Shown piece by piece: positions 1 to 8,059 of a stretch of DNA of 40,250 nt. The stretch spans positions 1 to 40,250 of the IMG/VR virus record IMGVR_UViG_3300026473_000347. One strand, 5' to 3'. Positions within the stretch are counted from its first letter, which is position 1; every line of letters begins with the position of its first letter. Made by a program: the position numbers and the translations under genes. The notes beneath the pieces are model-generated. The model was not told the DNA's origin, made no database searches, and saw nothing but the letters and a program-made list of their open reading frames with translations. The stretch comes from a virus.

Positions 1-452
1 ACGCTGATCTCTTATGGTTCGAAACTAGTACACCTGATATTGCACAGGCTAAGAAATTCGCCGATGCTATACATGCTGAGTTTCCAGACCAAATGTTGGC
101 TTATAATTGCAGTCCTAGTTTTAATTGGCGCAAGTTTTTATCTGTAGAAGAGTGTGAAACATTCCAGCGTGAGCTAGGCGAGCTTGGTTATAAGTTCCAA
201 TTTATTACACTAGCAGGTTTCCACTCAGTTAACTTAGCAACATTTGAACTAGCAGAAGCATACAAGGCACGTGGTATGGCTGGTTACAGTGAAATGCAAC
301 AACGTGAGTTTGCCGCACAAGAACGTGGCTTTACAACTGTTAAACATCAACGTGAAGTTGGCGTTGGCTACTTTGATTTAATTAGCGAAGCAGTTGGGGC
401 AACGAGTACTGTAGCAAACAAACACTCAACGGAGGCGGATCAATTCCATTAA
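1..452 (+). CDS. aceA: Isocitrate lyase, C-terminal part (5' end outside window)
   Basis: Cleaves isocitrate to glyoxylate and succinate, the first step of the glyoxylate shunt. The reading frame is open from base 3 (starting ADLLWFETSTPD), so the apparent internal ATG at 93 is not the start. The visible ~149 residues carry family hallmarks: AYNCSPSFNW, FQFITLAGFH, a QREFAAQERG block, KHQREVGVGYFD and the C-terminal QFH tail seen in bacterial AceA. The catalytic KKCGH region lies upstream and cannot be checked. The stop is 1 nt before the desaturase start, so the two are probably co-transcribed. No malate synthase is visible. Isocitrate lyase is unusual in a phage; the gene looks intact at this end. 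Confidence 0.93.
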   Translation, partial: ADLLWFETSTPDIAQAKKFADAIHAEFPDQMLAYNCSPSFNWRKFLSVEECETFQRELGELGYKFQFITLAGFHSVNLATFELAEAYKARGMAGYSEMQQREFAAQERGFTTVKHQREVGVGYFDLISEAVGATSTVANKHSTEADQFH

Positions 453-453
453 T

Positions 454-1155
454 ATGCTTATTATAATCTATACCTTGGTGATGGTACAAATCACTATTGC
501 TTGTGTTACTTTGTATTTGCATCGTAGTCAAGCACACAGAGCAGTATCATTTCATCCAGTGGTTAGTCATTTCATGCGTTTATGGTTATGGTTAACAACA
601 GGTATGAACACTAAGGAATGGGTTGCAGTTCATCGCAAGCACCATCAAGCAAGTGACACAGCGACGGATCCACATAGTCCTAAAATATATGGTATCTGGC
701 GTGTACTGTTTGGTGGTGCATTTCTTTATGTTAAAGCAAAGAATGATCCTGAAGTTATAAAGTTAGGTATTGGAACACCTAACGATTGGATAGAAAATAA
801 AGTTTACACTCCCCACCCCTTTGCAGGGATTCTATTGATGTTGGTCATTGACCTTGTTCTTTTTGGCCTTGCTGGGTTTATAGTGTGGGGAGTTCAGATG
901 CTTTGGATTCCGTTTTGGGCTGCTGGAGTTATTAACGGCCTTGCACATTGGATAGGATATAGGAATTATGATACAAAAGACACTTCTCGTAATCTTGGGC
1001 CTTTTGGTGTTTGGATTGGTGGTGAAGAACTTCATAATAATCACCACGGAGACGGTGCAAGTCCTAAATTCAGCACTAAGTGGTACGAAGTAGATATCGG
1101 CTGGATTTATATTAAAACGTTAGAATTTTTTAAATTAGCAACTATTAGAACTTAG
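454..1155 (+). CDS. Membrane fatty-acid (acyl-CoA/acyl-lipid) desaturase
   Basis: Di-iron membrane desaturase that inserts a double bond into acyl chains, probably delta-9 type. The 233 residues hold the three histidine boxes in order: HRSQAH near residue 23, HRKHH near 61 and HNNHH near 195. Hydrophobic stretches flank them (about 1-22, 40-50, 123-165), giving the usual four-helix arrangement. It is shorter than typical bacterial enzymes, as if trimmed at both ends, but no catalytic box is missing. No ribosome site lies close to the ATG; a GGAGG sits about 18 nt upstream and the start follows the aceA stop by 1 nt, so translation may be coupled. Its 3' end overlaps the convergent peptidase gene by 11 nt. 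Confidence 0.9.
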   Translation: MLIIIYTLVMVQITIACVTLYLHRSQAHRAVSFHPVVSHFMRLWLWLTTGMNTKEWVAVHRKHHQASDTATDPHSPKIYGIWRVLFGGAFLYVKAKNDPEVIKLGIGTPNDWIENKVYTPHPFAGILLMLVIDLVLFGLAGFIVWGVQMLWIPFWAAGVINGLAHWIGYRNYDTKDTSRNLGPFGVWIGGEELHNNHHGDGASPKFSTKWYEVDIGWIYIKTLEFFKLATIRT

Positions 1156-1879
1156 TTGCAATAAATTCTGCTTCAGGAATACGTGTGTGGGTATTTTTAC
1201 TACCTAACACAATTACAATTCTGCGACCAATATCAGTATCTAACATCATCGCAATACAACCTCCACTGGCTCTTATGTAGCCAGTTTTGCTGACTATAAA
1301 GTCGTGACGTTTTCCAATGATAGGATTAGTGTTATTAAATATCAACCATTTTTTACGCATTTTAATTTTTACATGAGGTGTGCTGGCCGATTTAACAATT
1401 TCAGGATAGGTCTTAGCAACTATAACTTGTTTAACTAAATCAGTTGCGGTGCTTACATTAAACACTCCTAAGCCAGTTGGGTCTACATACTTTGTATCGT
1501 GCATACCAATAGAGTGTGCTTTTGCATTCATAGCTCTAACACAGGCAACTTTGCCGTTAGGAAAATGTTCGCACAAGAGTTCTGCAGCTTTATTATCGCT
1601 ATGCACAAGTGCTAACTGCAATGCTTCGCCCCGTGTGTATTTGCCAATACGTTCATCTAGATCTTGATGAGCATCTAACACAACCATTGCAGTCATTAAT
1701 TTTGTAATACTAGCTATACTGCGAATTTCAGTTATGTTGTCACTTTGAATAACGTTGCCGGATTCATCGGCCACGAGCCAGCTTTGAGCGGTGATAGGCA
1801 AAGGTTTGGAGCTGGTGGCATTTGTTTGCCCGCTATAAAAAACGGAAAGTAATACCAATATAGAAAAGATTCTACCCAT
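1145..1879 (-). CDS. PBP7-like D-Ala-D-Ala endopeptidase (peptidase S11)
   Basis: Periplasmic serine peptidase acting on peptidoglycan cross-links or stem peptides. A Sec signal peptide covers about residues 1-22. All three penicillin-binding motifs are present: SITK (57-60), SDN (94-96) and KTG (198-200), so it should be active. At 244 aa it is compact compared with E. coli PBP7 (about 310). It lies downstream of the cyclase gene but has its own strong sigma70 promoter (-35 at 1909-1914, -10 at 1886-1891). The -10 ends 6 nt from the ATG and there is no ribosome-binding site, so the message is probably leaderless. Likely role (inference): wall remodelling during infection, perhaps for the outer-membrane or surface assemblies encoded upstream. 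Confidence 0.88.
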   Translation of the reverse strand: MGRIFSILVLLSVFYSGQTNATSSKPLPITAQSWLVADESGNVIQSDNITEIRSIASITKLMTAMVVLDAHQDLDERIGKYTRGEALQLALVHSDNKAAELLCEHFPNGKVACVRAMNAKAHSIGMHDTKYVDPTGLGVFNVSTATDLVKQVIVAKTYPEIVKSASTPHVKIKMRKKWLIFNNTNPIIGKRHDFIVSKTGYIRASGGCIAMMLDTDIGRRIVIVLGSKNTHTRIPEAEFIATKF

Positions 1880-1885
1880 AGATCT

Positions 1886-1914
1886 ATTGTACGCTCTAGT
1901 ATAAATTCTGTCAA
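1886..1914 (-). promoter_or_regulatory. sigma70-type promoter of the PBP7-like gene
   Basis: On the minus strand: TTGACA (1914-1909), 17-nt spacer, TACAAT (1891-1886). The predicted start of transcription falls at or next to the A of the ATG at 1879, which implies a leaderless mRNA. Confidence 0.7.
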
Positions 1915-1915
1915 A

Positions 1916-4000
1916 TTATTTTTCATGTGCGATAAACTCGCCATTCCAATCATCGCCTAGATCTTGTTGTTTCATAAAGTCACAACGCTCGATCCACATT
2001 TTATAGTACTTGTCCATTTGTCCGTTAAATGAACCTTTCATTTCATCACAGAGTATTTTGGCTGCATCAAATTGTTTGAGCTTATACAATTCGTGCATCT
2101 TATTGTGTGTTATACGAGACTTGTTATATTCTTTAACATCGCCTTTGATGCGTAATGCTGTATAGATACTATCAGCAACAGTCTTACCTTTTGGCTGTAA
2201 GTTATCCAAATACAAGTAAAAGAAATCATCTTTACTACGGTTATATGTTTCAGCACCAATAATACATAGCACACCATATGCTTTACAACGTGCCTCTAAA
2301 CGTGCCGCAGTACTAACCATGTCACCTAAGATGTCATAGCTGTGTCGTTCTGTTGAACCCATTTCACCAATAAATCCAATACCACTATTACAACCCCAAC
2401 CCATTGCTGCTGGAGGTAAACCTTGTGCTTCCATTATCTTAGTGTATTCATCTACAGCATCTAACATTTCTAAGCCAACACGCACAATAGTTTTAGCATG
2501 GTCTGGATCATCAATAGGCGCACCATGAATGTGCATACTTGCGTCACCTACATACTTGATAACCATACCTTTGTTTTCAAGCATAGGCTTACTGATAGCA
2601 TCCATGTAGCCGTTCATGTATTTGCCAAGTCCAGCAACATCATCACCGTAGTGTTCGCCAATTGGTGTAAAGCCGCGTAAGTCACTAAACATAACACTAA
2701 CATCTTTCCTTACACCACGCTTAATTAAATCGGGATCTTTTTGTAACATTTCCACAACTTCTTTTGAGCAATATCCTGCAAACTGTTTCTTTATGGCTTG
2801 CTTTTGTAAGAATTCGCTGACAAACTTGACACCGTAGGCATGCAGAGCGACCAAGAGTAGGCCAACTCCAATGGCAGTAGCGTCAAATAACCATAGATAG
2901 AGATCGTACATAACCCAACTGCCAACAGCAGAGCCGCCAATGATAATAATAGTCGATGCCAAACCTGCATATACATACCTCGTTAAGAAAATTAATAAAA
3001 TGCCGGCAACAAGTAATGTTATAATTTCAACACCATCTGCATAGTCTGGTCTTTGAATGTTAACTTGATTAGCCATTGTAGCAATAACAGCCGCTTGCAT
3101 TTCTTGTGGCCAAACACTTCCAATACTAGTTGGTACAGGGTTCCCTAGTCCAGCGGCCGCAGTTCCTACAATGACAATAGCACCACCAAAGTCTTTTGGA
3201 AGATTAGCCATAGAAACTGAACGAGATTTTTGACTCCAGTCAACCCATACTCGACCTAAACTGTCTGTTGGAATTATTCCAATGTCTCCAGGTAATCTCA
3301 TTTTTTCAACGCCACCTTCAAACAGTTTAACTTGGAATGTTGAATTAGCTGTTGCAACTCTCATTGTTTCCATTGCAAGACTTGGATATAATTTACCATC
3401 AACTGTAACAATTAAAGGCAATCGACGATTAACACCATCAACTTCTGGCAATGTGTTTGTAGTTCCTACACCAGCTGCAGCATTTTCTAATCTAGGAATG
3501 TTAGCAATTAATCCAGGATAAGTTACAATTTGATCTAACCATTCTGGATTAAGTACGGCACTACCTGGAACTTTTGGTGTATTTTTTGTCTTTTGTGCTG
3601 GGGTATTAGGCAGAACTACAGGATAGTGTTTTAATATCTGTTCTAGAGCTTTGTCTCCTCCTTGTCTGTCTGCTTCTGGCATTAAGACATTCCATACTAC
3701 TAGTCCAGCTTTGCGAGCATATAGATCTTCAATCATATCTGCATAGACTTCTCTGTTAAACGGCCACTGTCCGTATTTGGCCATAGTATCTTCGTCTATG
3801 TTTACAGTATAGATATTATTTTCTACTGCTGGTTTACTTGTTATTAGTGTGTCAAAGTAACGTAATCGTACACTTTCTACAAATGTTGGATCAGATATTC
3901 TTAATCCTAGAATTAAGGCTAGTGTTAATAGTGCTGTCCATGGACTAACTAATATTTTTTTAACGTGGAATTGCGGCAGCTTTGGCAGGGAGATCTTCAT
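1916..4000 (-). CDS. CHASE2-domain class III adenylate/guanylate cyclase
   Basis: Inner-membrane receptor cyclase making cAMP or cGMP. Residues about 20-320 form a CHASE2 sensor (N-terminal helix, then a periplasmic domain with NIYTVNIDEDT and GQWPFNREVYADMI). Several transmembrane helices follow (about 325-400), then a class III cyclase domain (about 430-620). Metal-binding aspartates are seen in FSDLRGF and KYVGDASMHIHGAP, and the substrate-side lysine in VIKYVGD. The usual transition-state motif GDxVNxAARLE appears here as GDMVSTAARLE, so Asn is Ser while the Arg is kept. From memory VST variants occur in proteobacterial CHASE2 cyclases, so it may still be active. The start overlaps the lipoprotein gene by 41 nt. 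Such a sensor is rare in a phage. Confidence 0.9.
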   Translation of the reverse strand: MKISLPKLPQFHVKKILVSPWTALLTLALILGLRISDPTFVESVRLRYFDTLITSKPAVENNIYTVNIDEDTMAKYGQWPFNREVYADMIEDLYARKAGLVVWNVLMPEADRQGGDKALEQILKHYPVVLPNTPAQKTKNTPKVPGSAVLNPEWLDQIVTYPGLIANIPRLENAAAGVGTTNTLPEVDGVNRRLPLIVTVDGKLYPSLAMETMRVATANSTFQVKLFEGGVEKMRLPGDIGIIPTDSLGRVWVDWSQKSRSVSMANLPKDFGGAIVIVGTAAAGLGNPVPTSIGSVWPQEMQAAVIATMANQVNIQRPDYADGVEIITLLVAGILLIFLTRYVYAGLASTIIIIGGSAVGSWVMYDLYLWLFDATAIGVGLLLVALHAYGVKFVSEFLQKQAIKKQFAGYCSKEVVEMLQKDPDLIKRGVRKDVSVMFSDLRGFTPIGEHYGDDVAGLGKYMNGYMDAISKPMLENKGMVIKYVGDASMHIHGAPIDDPDHAKTIVRVGLEMLDAVDEYTKIMEAQGLPPAAMGWGCNSGIGFIGEMGSTERHSYDILGDMVSTAARLEARCKAYGVLCIIGAETYNRSKDDFFYLYLDNLQPKGKTVADSIYTALRIKGDVKEYNKSRITHNKMHELYKLKQFDAAKILCDEMKGSFNGQMDKYYKMWIERCDFMKQQDLGDDWNGEFIAHEK

Positions 4001-4181
4001 CGTCTTTGTATCCTAAACTTGTAGCACCTGATTTCTCTTGTGCTGTCATTGATTTACATTTACCTGCAACAATCATCTCACAAGGAGGTGGTGCCATTAC
4101 AGGCCTTTCAATAGTAACAATTTTAGGGCCTGCACAGCCTGCCAGTAAAATTGCTGATAATATTGATACTTTTTTAAGCAT
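3960..4181 (-). CDS. Small predicted lipoprotein
   Basis: A 73-aa protein with a lipoprotein signal (positively charged start, hydrophobic core, lipobox LLAGC around residues 12-16), followed by a short Pro/Ala-rich tail with two further cysteines. I do not recognise the family. No ribosome-binding site is visible; a late-type TAAATA box (4186-4191) lies only 4 nt before the ATG, so the transcript may be leaderless. Its end overlaps the cyclase start by 41 nt. Could be a spanin-like or outer-membrane partner of the curli-like system, but that is a guess. Confidence 0.6.
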   Translation of the reverse strand: MLKKVSILSAILLAGCAGPKIVTIERPVMAPPPCEMIVAGKCKSMTAQEKSGATSLGYKDDEDLPAKAAAIPR

Positions 4182-4185
4182 TCAA

Positions 4186-4192
4186 TATTTAT
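4186..4192 (-). promoter_or_regulatory. Late-type promoter box (ATAAATA) before the lipoprotein gene
   Basis: Minus strand reads GATAAATATT. The distance from the TAAATA core to the ATG is 4 nt, with no Shine-Dalgarno sequence. Confidence 0.45.
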
Positions 4193-4201
4193 CTAGAAAT
4201 T

Positions 4202-4501
4202 TTAGGTTTGATAATCTGGAATTTCTTTAGAACCGTCGCCTGTGCCCAGTATACAGGCGATTTCTGAAGTGAATTGTATAAAAGTCCAGCTTCTTGTTTG
4301 TTTATTGATGAAAAGGCTGTACCTTGTGTCGTCAAGAGCGTCCTTTCCTGTCCAAATAGGAATTTCTTGATAGTTTTCGTTCAGTGCTTCTATGATAGTT
4401 TTAACTTTATCGCAAATTACAGGCTTACGACTTTGAAACACTTGGGCGTTGGCTATAGAGCTTGTAAGGCATAATAGGAACACCAATGCTAATATACGCA
4501 T
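4202..4501 (-). CDS. Exported protein of unknown function
   Basis: A 99-aa protein with a clear Sec signal peptide (MRILALVFLLCLTSSIANA) and a mature domain of about 80 residues. The mature part has two cysteines (ICDKV and IACIL) that could form a disulfide, plus a WTGKDALDDTRYS segment. I recognise no named family. Good ribosome site (AAGGAG, 7 nt before ATG) and a late-type TAAATA box at 4521-4526 overlapping the stop of the upstream giant gene. It sits at the end of the curli-like cassette, so a periplasmic accessory role is possible. Confidence 0.65.
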   Translation of the reverse strand: MRILALVFLLCLTSSIANAQVFQSRKPVICDKVKTIIEALNENYQEIPIWTGKDALDDTRYSLFINKQTRSWTFIQFTSEIACILGTGDGSKEIPDYQT

Positions 4502-4520
4502 GGCCTACTCCTTAAAACTA

Positions 4521-4527
4521 TATTTAT
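4521..4527 (-). promoter_or_regulatory. Late-type promoter box (ATAAATA)
   Basis: Minus-strand AATAAATATAG overlaps the TAA stop of the 806-aa curlin-repeat gene and precedes the exported-protein gene by about 20 nt, with AAGGAG in between. Confidence 0.5.
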
Positions 4528-6944
4528 TGACGCACTACAGTTGTGCATCCTGCTGGATTTGCACAACTTTGAATGATGCTGAAAGATTTGCCGCCGGTTT
4601 GCTGTAAATCAACACTAGCAGGACCGCCTGCGTTAGTTAAATCTATAACAGCATTGTTAGCAGTATTACCAGATTGTGTAACTGTTGCTGAGTTATGATT
4701 GCCTGTTAGAGTAATATCGGCAAAGTGTCCTGCTGAACCAGATTGATTAGTTGTAACAGTATTAATGTCACCAGTTGCACGACTAAACAGTATATGGTTA
4801 CCTGTTCCTGTTTGTGTATGATTCACAGTATTACCATTACCTTGAATTTTAGTTTCAGCGTAGTTTGGTCCGCCTGAAGTATTTGATTGATTAGTAGTAA
4901 CATTGTTTCCCCATCCTGGAATTTCTTGTTTTAAATAGTTGCGGCCGGTTTGTGTATTGTTAACAACGTTATTGTTGCCATCTAATGTAAACTCAATTTT
5001 ATTCTTGTCACCTATTTGTGTAATTGTTACATTATTGTTAGTACCGTATGATTGTGTAATATACAATTCGTTATTATAAGATTGTGTTCCATTATTCCAA
5101 GTATTGACTCTTGCTTGTTTAATATTGATATCTGGAGGTGGCACATAAGAACTTCCGCTACCAATAGTTTCTTGTCCTGTGCCATTGGTCATTGTAATGG
5201 TTCCGCCTTCAATGGATGGTCCTAGAACAACTGTAGTTCCGCTTACATTAACAACACTACTATTAGAATAAACTACTCCTGTAGTATCAATTGTTGCTGA
5301 AGCAATAGTACCTGTTGTAAAAGCTGAGTTTCCAACTTGTTTGACTCCATCTCCATAGTCCCAAAAGAACCTGTGGCCAACACCGCCTTCAACGTTCCAA
5401 TACCATGCTTCTAAATTATAACTTTGTCCGGCAACAACATCCATCCAACCGTTACCGTTGTAGTTGTTACCTATTGCTTGCCATTGGTATGTAGTACTGT
5501 TATTAATAATAGTGCTGCCATTAATACGTAATACAAATCCGTCGTCTGTTTGATTGTAAAAATATAATCTATAAACTGTGCCAGCAGGATGTGCGGCAGT
5601 AATAGGAGCAGTAATTGTTCCAGTATATCTTATAACAGTACCTTCGTTGTATCCTAATAGACTTCCATCGTTATTTGGAAGTCTAGCATTAGTTTGCAAA
5701 AACATTCCGTTGGTAGTTACTCCACTGTTTACAGTATTTCCATAATCAGCTGCGTTGGTACTTGGTACATGGAAACTAAAAGGAATAGCTATACATCCTA
5801 AGAATCCGCAACTATAGTTTCTGTAATCGTATCTCCATACTTGGAAATTTAATCCCTGTTGTACAGTTTGTGTAGTCGTAACAACCGCACCGTTTGATTC
5901 AATGGTAGTTCCTGCTACGCCCGATGTTGTTACTGTATTAATAGGAGTTGTATAAGTTGTTAACGTATTACCAACAATTTTGTTAGTTGTAACTGTCGAA
6001 GCAACTTTAGTTTGATATAGAGATTCTGTACCATTGCTAGTAGTTGTTGTACCGTCACTCCAAGTTGTTGTTGTTACAGGTGTACGATATATTGTTGTTG
6101 TATTACCGTTTACTACTGTTCTTGTTGTATATGTAACTGATGTACCTGTTACAGTTGGTGCTGGAGCTGCACCTGCTGTTGCGCCTGTACCGGCATTTGT
6201 TACTGTCATGGTGTTGTTATAACCACCTGCTGTTCCACTAGTAGTACCACCTGTAGCACTTGGTCCACCACCGTTAGCGTTAGCAACTAGACCAACTGTG
6301 CTAGATCCAGGAACACCATCGCTGTTAACAATACAAGCATTTGATCCACCCCAAGCACCTTGACACGCACCAAAACCCGGACTGCTTGTCCAACCCTGTG
6401 CTGTTATGCCGTTATAAGGACCAAATTCTGGGTTATACAATAAGTTGCCGCCGCCATTAAGTTGTAGTGTAGGAGCACGATACCAAGGACCATAGTCACC
6501 TGCCCAATAGCTTCCATCGATACCGTACATATAAACTTTAGCATAAGCAACAGTTGCGGCTTCTGCTGAAGTTAGTGTTGAACTAATAGTTAACGTTGTC
6601 CAAGGTACTGCTGTGTCAATACATGGGTTACCGCAGACAGCGTTAGGGTTTGGTAAGTTAGCATTATATGTTGAATTTGCACTTTTTACTAACGATCCAC
6701 CGGCAGTATAGAATTCAATCTTTACGTTGGCTGTATCACTTTGGCCAGCACGGCCGCCACCATTGTGTGCTAACACACTCATAGTGAATGTTCCACCTTG
6801 TTGCATATTACTATCAAATACTACATATTGACTAATAGTCGTAGTAACGTAAGCAGTTGCAATAGCATTGTATTCTACTGCTTGGCTATGTGCGCTTAGG
6901 CAAAATGATAAACCAAATAAAAATTGAAGTACACGTTTTATCAT
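4524..6944 (-). CDS. Giant secreted protein: PA14-like domain plus C-terminal curlin repeats
   Basis: 806 residues with a Sec signal (about 1-22). The N-terminal region resembles a beta-sandwich (VFDSNMQQGGTFTMSV). A Thr/Val-rich low-complexity linker spans about 225-370. A PA14-like module covers about 400-545 (YFYNQTDDGFVLRING, then YNLEAWYWN). The C-terminal ~170 residues are curlin-type repeats built from N-x-V/A-x-x-x-Q-T/S-G units (NTVNHTQTGTGN, SATVTQSGNTAN). It probably leaves the cell through the CsgG pore and polymerises as amyloid or coats the cell or virion. ATGA overlap with the FecR-domain gene (6941-6944) shows operon membership. Four cysteines cluster in N-terminal and extreme C-terminal parts. 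PA14 would suggest carbohydrate binding. Confidence 0.8.
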   Translation of the reverse strand: MIKRVLQFLFGLSFCLSAHSQAVEYNAIATAYVTTTISQYVVFDSNMQQGGTFTMSVLAHNGGGRAGQSDTANVKIEFYTAGGSLVKSANSTYNANLPNPNAVCGNPCIDTAVPWTTLTISSTLTSAEAATVAYAKVYMYGIDGSYWAGDYGPWYRAPTLQLNGGGNLLYNPEFGPYNGITAQGWTSSPGFGACQGAWGGSNACIVNSDGVPGSSTVGLVANANGGGPSATGGTTSGTAGGYNNTMTVTNAGTGATAGAAPAPTVTGTSVTYTTRTVVNGNTTTIYRTPVTTTTWSDGTTTTSNGTESLYQTKVASTVTTNKIVGNTLTTYTTPINTVTTSGVAGTTIESNGAVVTTTQTVQQGLNFQVWRYDYRNYSCGFLGCIAIPFSFHVPSTNAADYGNTVNSGVTTNGMFLQTNARLPNNDGSLLGYNEGTVIRYTGTITAPITAAHPAGTVYRLYFYNQTDDGFVLRINGSTIINNSTTYQWQAIGNNYNGNGWMDVVAGQSYNLEAWYWNVEGGVGHRFFWDYGDGVKQVGNSAFTTGTIASATIDTTGVVYSNSSVVNVSGTTVVLGPSIEGGTITMTNGTGQETIGSGSSYVPPPDINIKQARVNTWNNGTQSYNNELYITQSYGTNNNVTITQIGDKNKIEFTLDGNNNVVNNTQTGRNYLKQEIPGWGNNVTTNQSNTSGGPNYAETKIQGNGNTVNHTQTGTGNHILFSRATGDINTVTTNQSGSAGHFADITLTGNHNSATVTQSGNTANNAVIDLTNAGGPASVDLQQTGGKSFSIIQSCANPAGCTTVVRQ

Positions 6945-8050
6945 CTTTGTATTAAGGTAATAGTTGTATTACCTCCTTGATTAACACGATTTTTAAATTC
7001 TAAACTACCTTGTGTTTGATAAATCGTACTGTTTTGTGTTAATGGCGTTTTGACACATTGAATATCAGCGCCGTTATCTCGACATAATTCAACACTTAGA
7101 TCGTCTTTGTAAGCAACGATTCCGCTAGATTTTTTATAATCAGGTAATACAGGATCTACAGGATCTAAAAACTTTTGATCTAGTATGTTGCCAATAATGT
7201 CAAACAAACTAGCTAGAAAATTATTGTCTAAAAAATTCTTTGCTAGTTTGTCGTCATACATTTGATTTGCCTGCATGTCTAAATAATTCTCTAAACCTTT
7301 TTCTTTCAAAAAATCAAAATCAAGAGCGTTAAATGTTCGACGTTGTTCATCTACTGCACGTTTGACTTCTGCTGGCGGACTTACAATTAACAAATTACTA
7401 ATAGCCATTTCGCTTAGTTGTAATACCTTAGGAGGAGTAGGTGGCTGTGTTCTACTCATAACTTTAGTAACTTGGAATGGCTGATTGAGTATTACAGTTC
7501 CAACGTCGTTAGTAACTTCAATACTGCCGGTTTTACAGTTTGATTCAATATCTTTTACTGTACGGGTTGGACGATCATTAGGGCAACTAGGTAAAAGAAT
7601 AATAGTGCTTTCGCCAAGTTCATCAACTGTGGCTGTAAAATCTGTTCCACGTACTGCTACAGTTGCGCTAGGTGTGTTTAGTGCAACATTTTGTGGACTG
7701 TTTTTTGCAATTTGTCCAGATGCGTATCGTACTGTGCCAAGCGCAATCTTAGCACCTAATTTGCCACTTTTGCTCTTAGGGTCATAGACAAAATCATCAA
7801 TGACTAGTTTACTATTTTCGTTTACTTGAACTTTAGTATCGTCTTCAAACGTTATCCCTACTTTCCCTTGAGCTGTTTTGATGGCATCGTTCATCTCTAC
7901 TCCAGTCCCTTTCGACGCCGTTAGTGTCGAATTCTGTCTCTGGATACTTGGTGGAGTATTTATAAGTTCCGTCACTTTGCCTATCGCCGCGTTTGTGTTC
8001 GACGATATACCTAGCAACGGAACGCATAGTATTGCCATCCATAATTTCAT
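6941..8050 (-). CDS. FecR-domain periplasmic protein
   Basis: 369 residues with signal peptide (about 1-22), then a FecR-type beta domain at about 40-165. Hallmarks are the GVEMNDAIKTAQGKVGITFEDDTKVQVNEN-type pattern and the TPSATVAVRGTDFT motif. The C-terminal half is helical (about 200-300) and ends in a beta-rich tail with two cysteines. In curli-like phage cassettes a FecR-domain gene accompanies csgG and curlin genes (from memory of pelagimyophage genomes). Role unknown: possibly periplasmic chaperone or peptidoglycan-proximal scaffold for the amyloid subunits. Good ribosome site (GAGGG). ATGA overlap with the downstream gene; 9 nt from the upstream curlin gene. Confidence 0.8.
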   Translation of the reverse strand: MKLWMAILCVPLLGISSNTNAAIGKVTELINTPPSIQRQNSTLTASKGTGVEMNDAIKTAQGKVGITFEDDTKVQVNENSKLVIDDFVYDPKSKSGKLGAKIALGTVRYASGQIAKNSPQNVALNTPSATVAVRGTDFTATVDELGESTIILLPSCPNDRPTRTVKDIESNCKTGSIEVTNDVGTVILNQPFQVTKVMSRTQPPTPPKVLQLSEMAISNLLIVSPPAEVKRAVDEQRRTFNALDFDFLKEKGLENYLDMQANQMYDDKLAKNFLDNNFLASLFDIIGNILDQKFLDPVDPVLPDYKKSSGIVAYKDDLSVELCRDNGADIQCVKTPLTQNSTIYQTQGSLEFKNRVNQGGNTTITLIQR

Positions 8051-8059
8051 GGAGCCCTC

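Noticed and set aside
93-452. ATG at 93 as the start of a short isocitrate lyase
   Set aside because: The frame is open to the window edge and the upstream residues match isocitrate lyase, so this is the 3' end of a longer gene.
1145-1155. Contig chimera between host DNA (1-1155) and phage DNA
   Set aside because: Not excluded, but base composition is similar on both sides and the convergent genes overlap cleanly by 11 nt; coverage data would decide.
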